Source of the DNA: Bacteroidales bacterium
GTDB taxonomy: Bacteria; Bacteroidota; Bacteroidia; Bacteroidales; UBA4181
Assembly: GCA_031264715.1 (NCBI GenBank)
Contig: JAISDP010000085.1
Span: forward strand, 1 to 6,541
DNA length: 6,541 nucleotides
Direction: 5' to 3'
Under the pieces are notes generated by a model. That model saw nothing but the letters and a program-made list of their open reading frames with translations, did no database searches and was not told the origin of the DNA. Shown here in pieces: positions 6,279 through 6,541 of the stretch. Position 1 is the stretch's first letter, and each line of letters begins with the position of its first letter. The translations under genes were made by a program, and so were the position numbers.

Positions 6279-6541
6279 CTTTGCCCGTCAGGGCATTCAT
6301 ATCAATAGAATCAATGCGGAAAACATCTGCCAATCTCCGCAGGTGGTTCATCATATGAAACCCCATACGGGGTTTTGGCCCGGCGGCGGTGCATATTTTT
6401 TCTATTGATATGGTTTCCCTGACGGGAAACAATGTCGGTTTGACCTTGACGGGATTTTCGCCGAATGATGAAATGTTTTCTACCGATATGCCATCCCTGC
6501 CGGGATTTTTTTGCTTTCCGATGATTATATCTCTACCAATA
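6279..6541. repeat. Array of TCTAYYRATA-plus-hairpin repeat units
   Basis: A recurring unit consists of TCTAYYRATAT, a few bases, then a short hairpin with loop TGAC or TGCC. Copies: minus strand 6309-6283 (stem GCCC/GGGC), plus strand 6401-6430 (stem GTTTCCC/GGGAAAC), plus strand 6479-6506 (stem ATCCC/GGGAT, followed by a T-run), and TCTACCAATA at 6532-6541 cut by the window edge. A degenerate CCTTGACGGGA lies at 6444-6454. The first two copies form an inverted pair with 12-bp arms (6299-6310 with 6400-6411) enclosing an AAACCCC-ATAC-GGGGTTT hairpin (6358-6375) and TGCGGA/TCCGCA (6315-6320 with 6336-6341). No gene is supported here. Confidence 0.7.

Noticed and set aside
6076..6432. 118-codon minus-strand ORF and overlapping plus-strand ORFs upstream of the helicase
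   Set aside because: They translate straight through the 28-bp palindrome and the repeat units, overlap the helicase start, and look like chance ORFs in repeats.
6140..6541. CRISPR array
   Set aside because: The repeats are palindromic, vary in sequence and orientation and have irregular spacing; no regular spacers and no cas genes are present.

Overview
The window looks like a chromosomal segment of a Bacteroidota (probably Bacteroidales) bacterium. The evidence is a GdhA of the hexameric NADP-type family, a meso-diaminopimelate dehydrogenase, starts without Shine-Dalgarno sequences, A/T-rich leaders, and abundant short palindromic intergenic repeats of a kind common in that phylum. The genus cannot be fixed from the sequence alone.

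Layout. Positions 1-1310 hold gdhA, missing about ten N-terminal codons off the left edge. A strong intrinsic terminator follows (1347-1382). Positions 1433-2344 hold ddh. Both are core-metabolism genes of moderate G+C, on the plus strand, and both fix ammonium with NADPH, giving glutamate and meso-diaminopimelate (the lysine and peptidoglycan precursor). Positions 2345-2721 have no gene I can support and are packed with small hairpins and palindromes.

Positions 2722-6089 on the minus strand hold a strikingly A/T-rich, tightly packed three-gene operon. Its order is a compact superfamily 1 (UvrD/Rep-type) helicase (4701-6089), a 607-residue protein of unrecognised family (2873-4696), and a 48-residue acidic, cysteine-rich micro-ORF (2722-2868) that is easily missed by gene callers. 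Both gene junctions have the same 4-nt spacer. Positions 6090-6541 have no gene I can support: a short A/T-rich leader for the operon, then another dense block of palindromic repeats, including a perfect 28-bp palindrome and several copies of a TCTAYYRATA-plus-hairpin unit.

Interpretation. The operon differs in base composition from its neighbours and sits between repeat blocks that share an exact 18-bp direct repeat (2351-2368 and 6228-6245). It looks like a horizontally acquired cassette lodged at a repeat-rich site beside housekeeping genes. A helicase paired with an unknown large protein and a tiny acidic Cys-rich protein fits an uncharacterised nucleic-acid-processing module, possibly anti-phage defence. 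That function is inference: no nuclease, toxin or known defence family was recognised, and no integrase, transposase, tRNA, rRNA or CRISPR array was seen.
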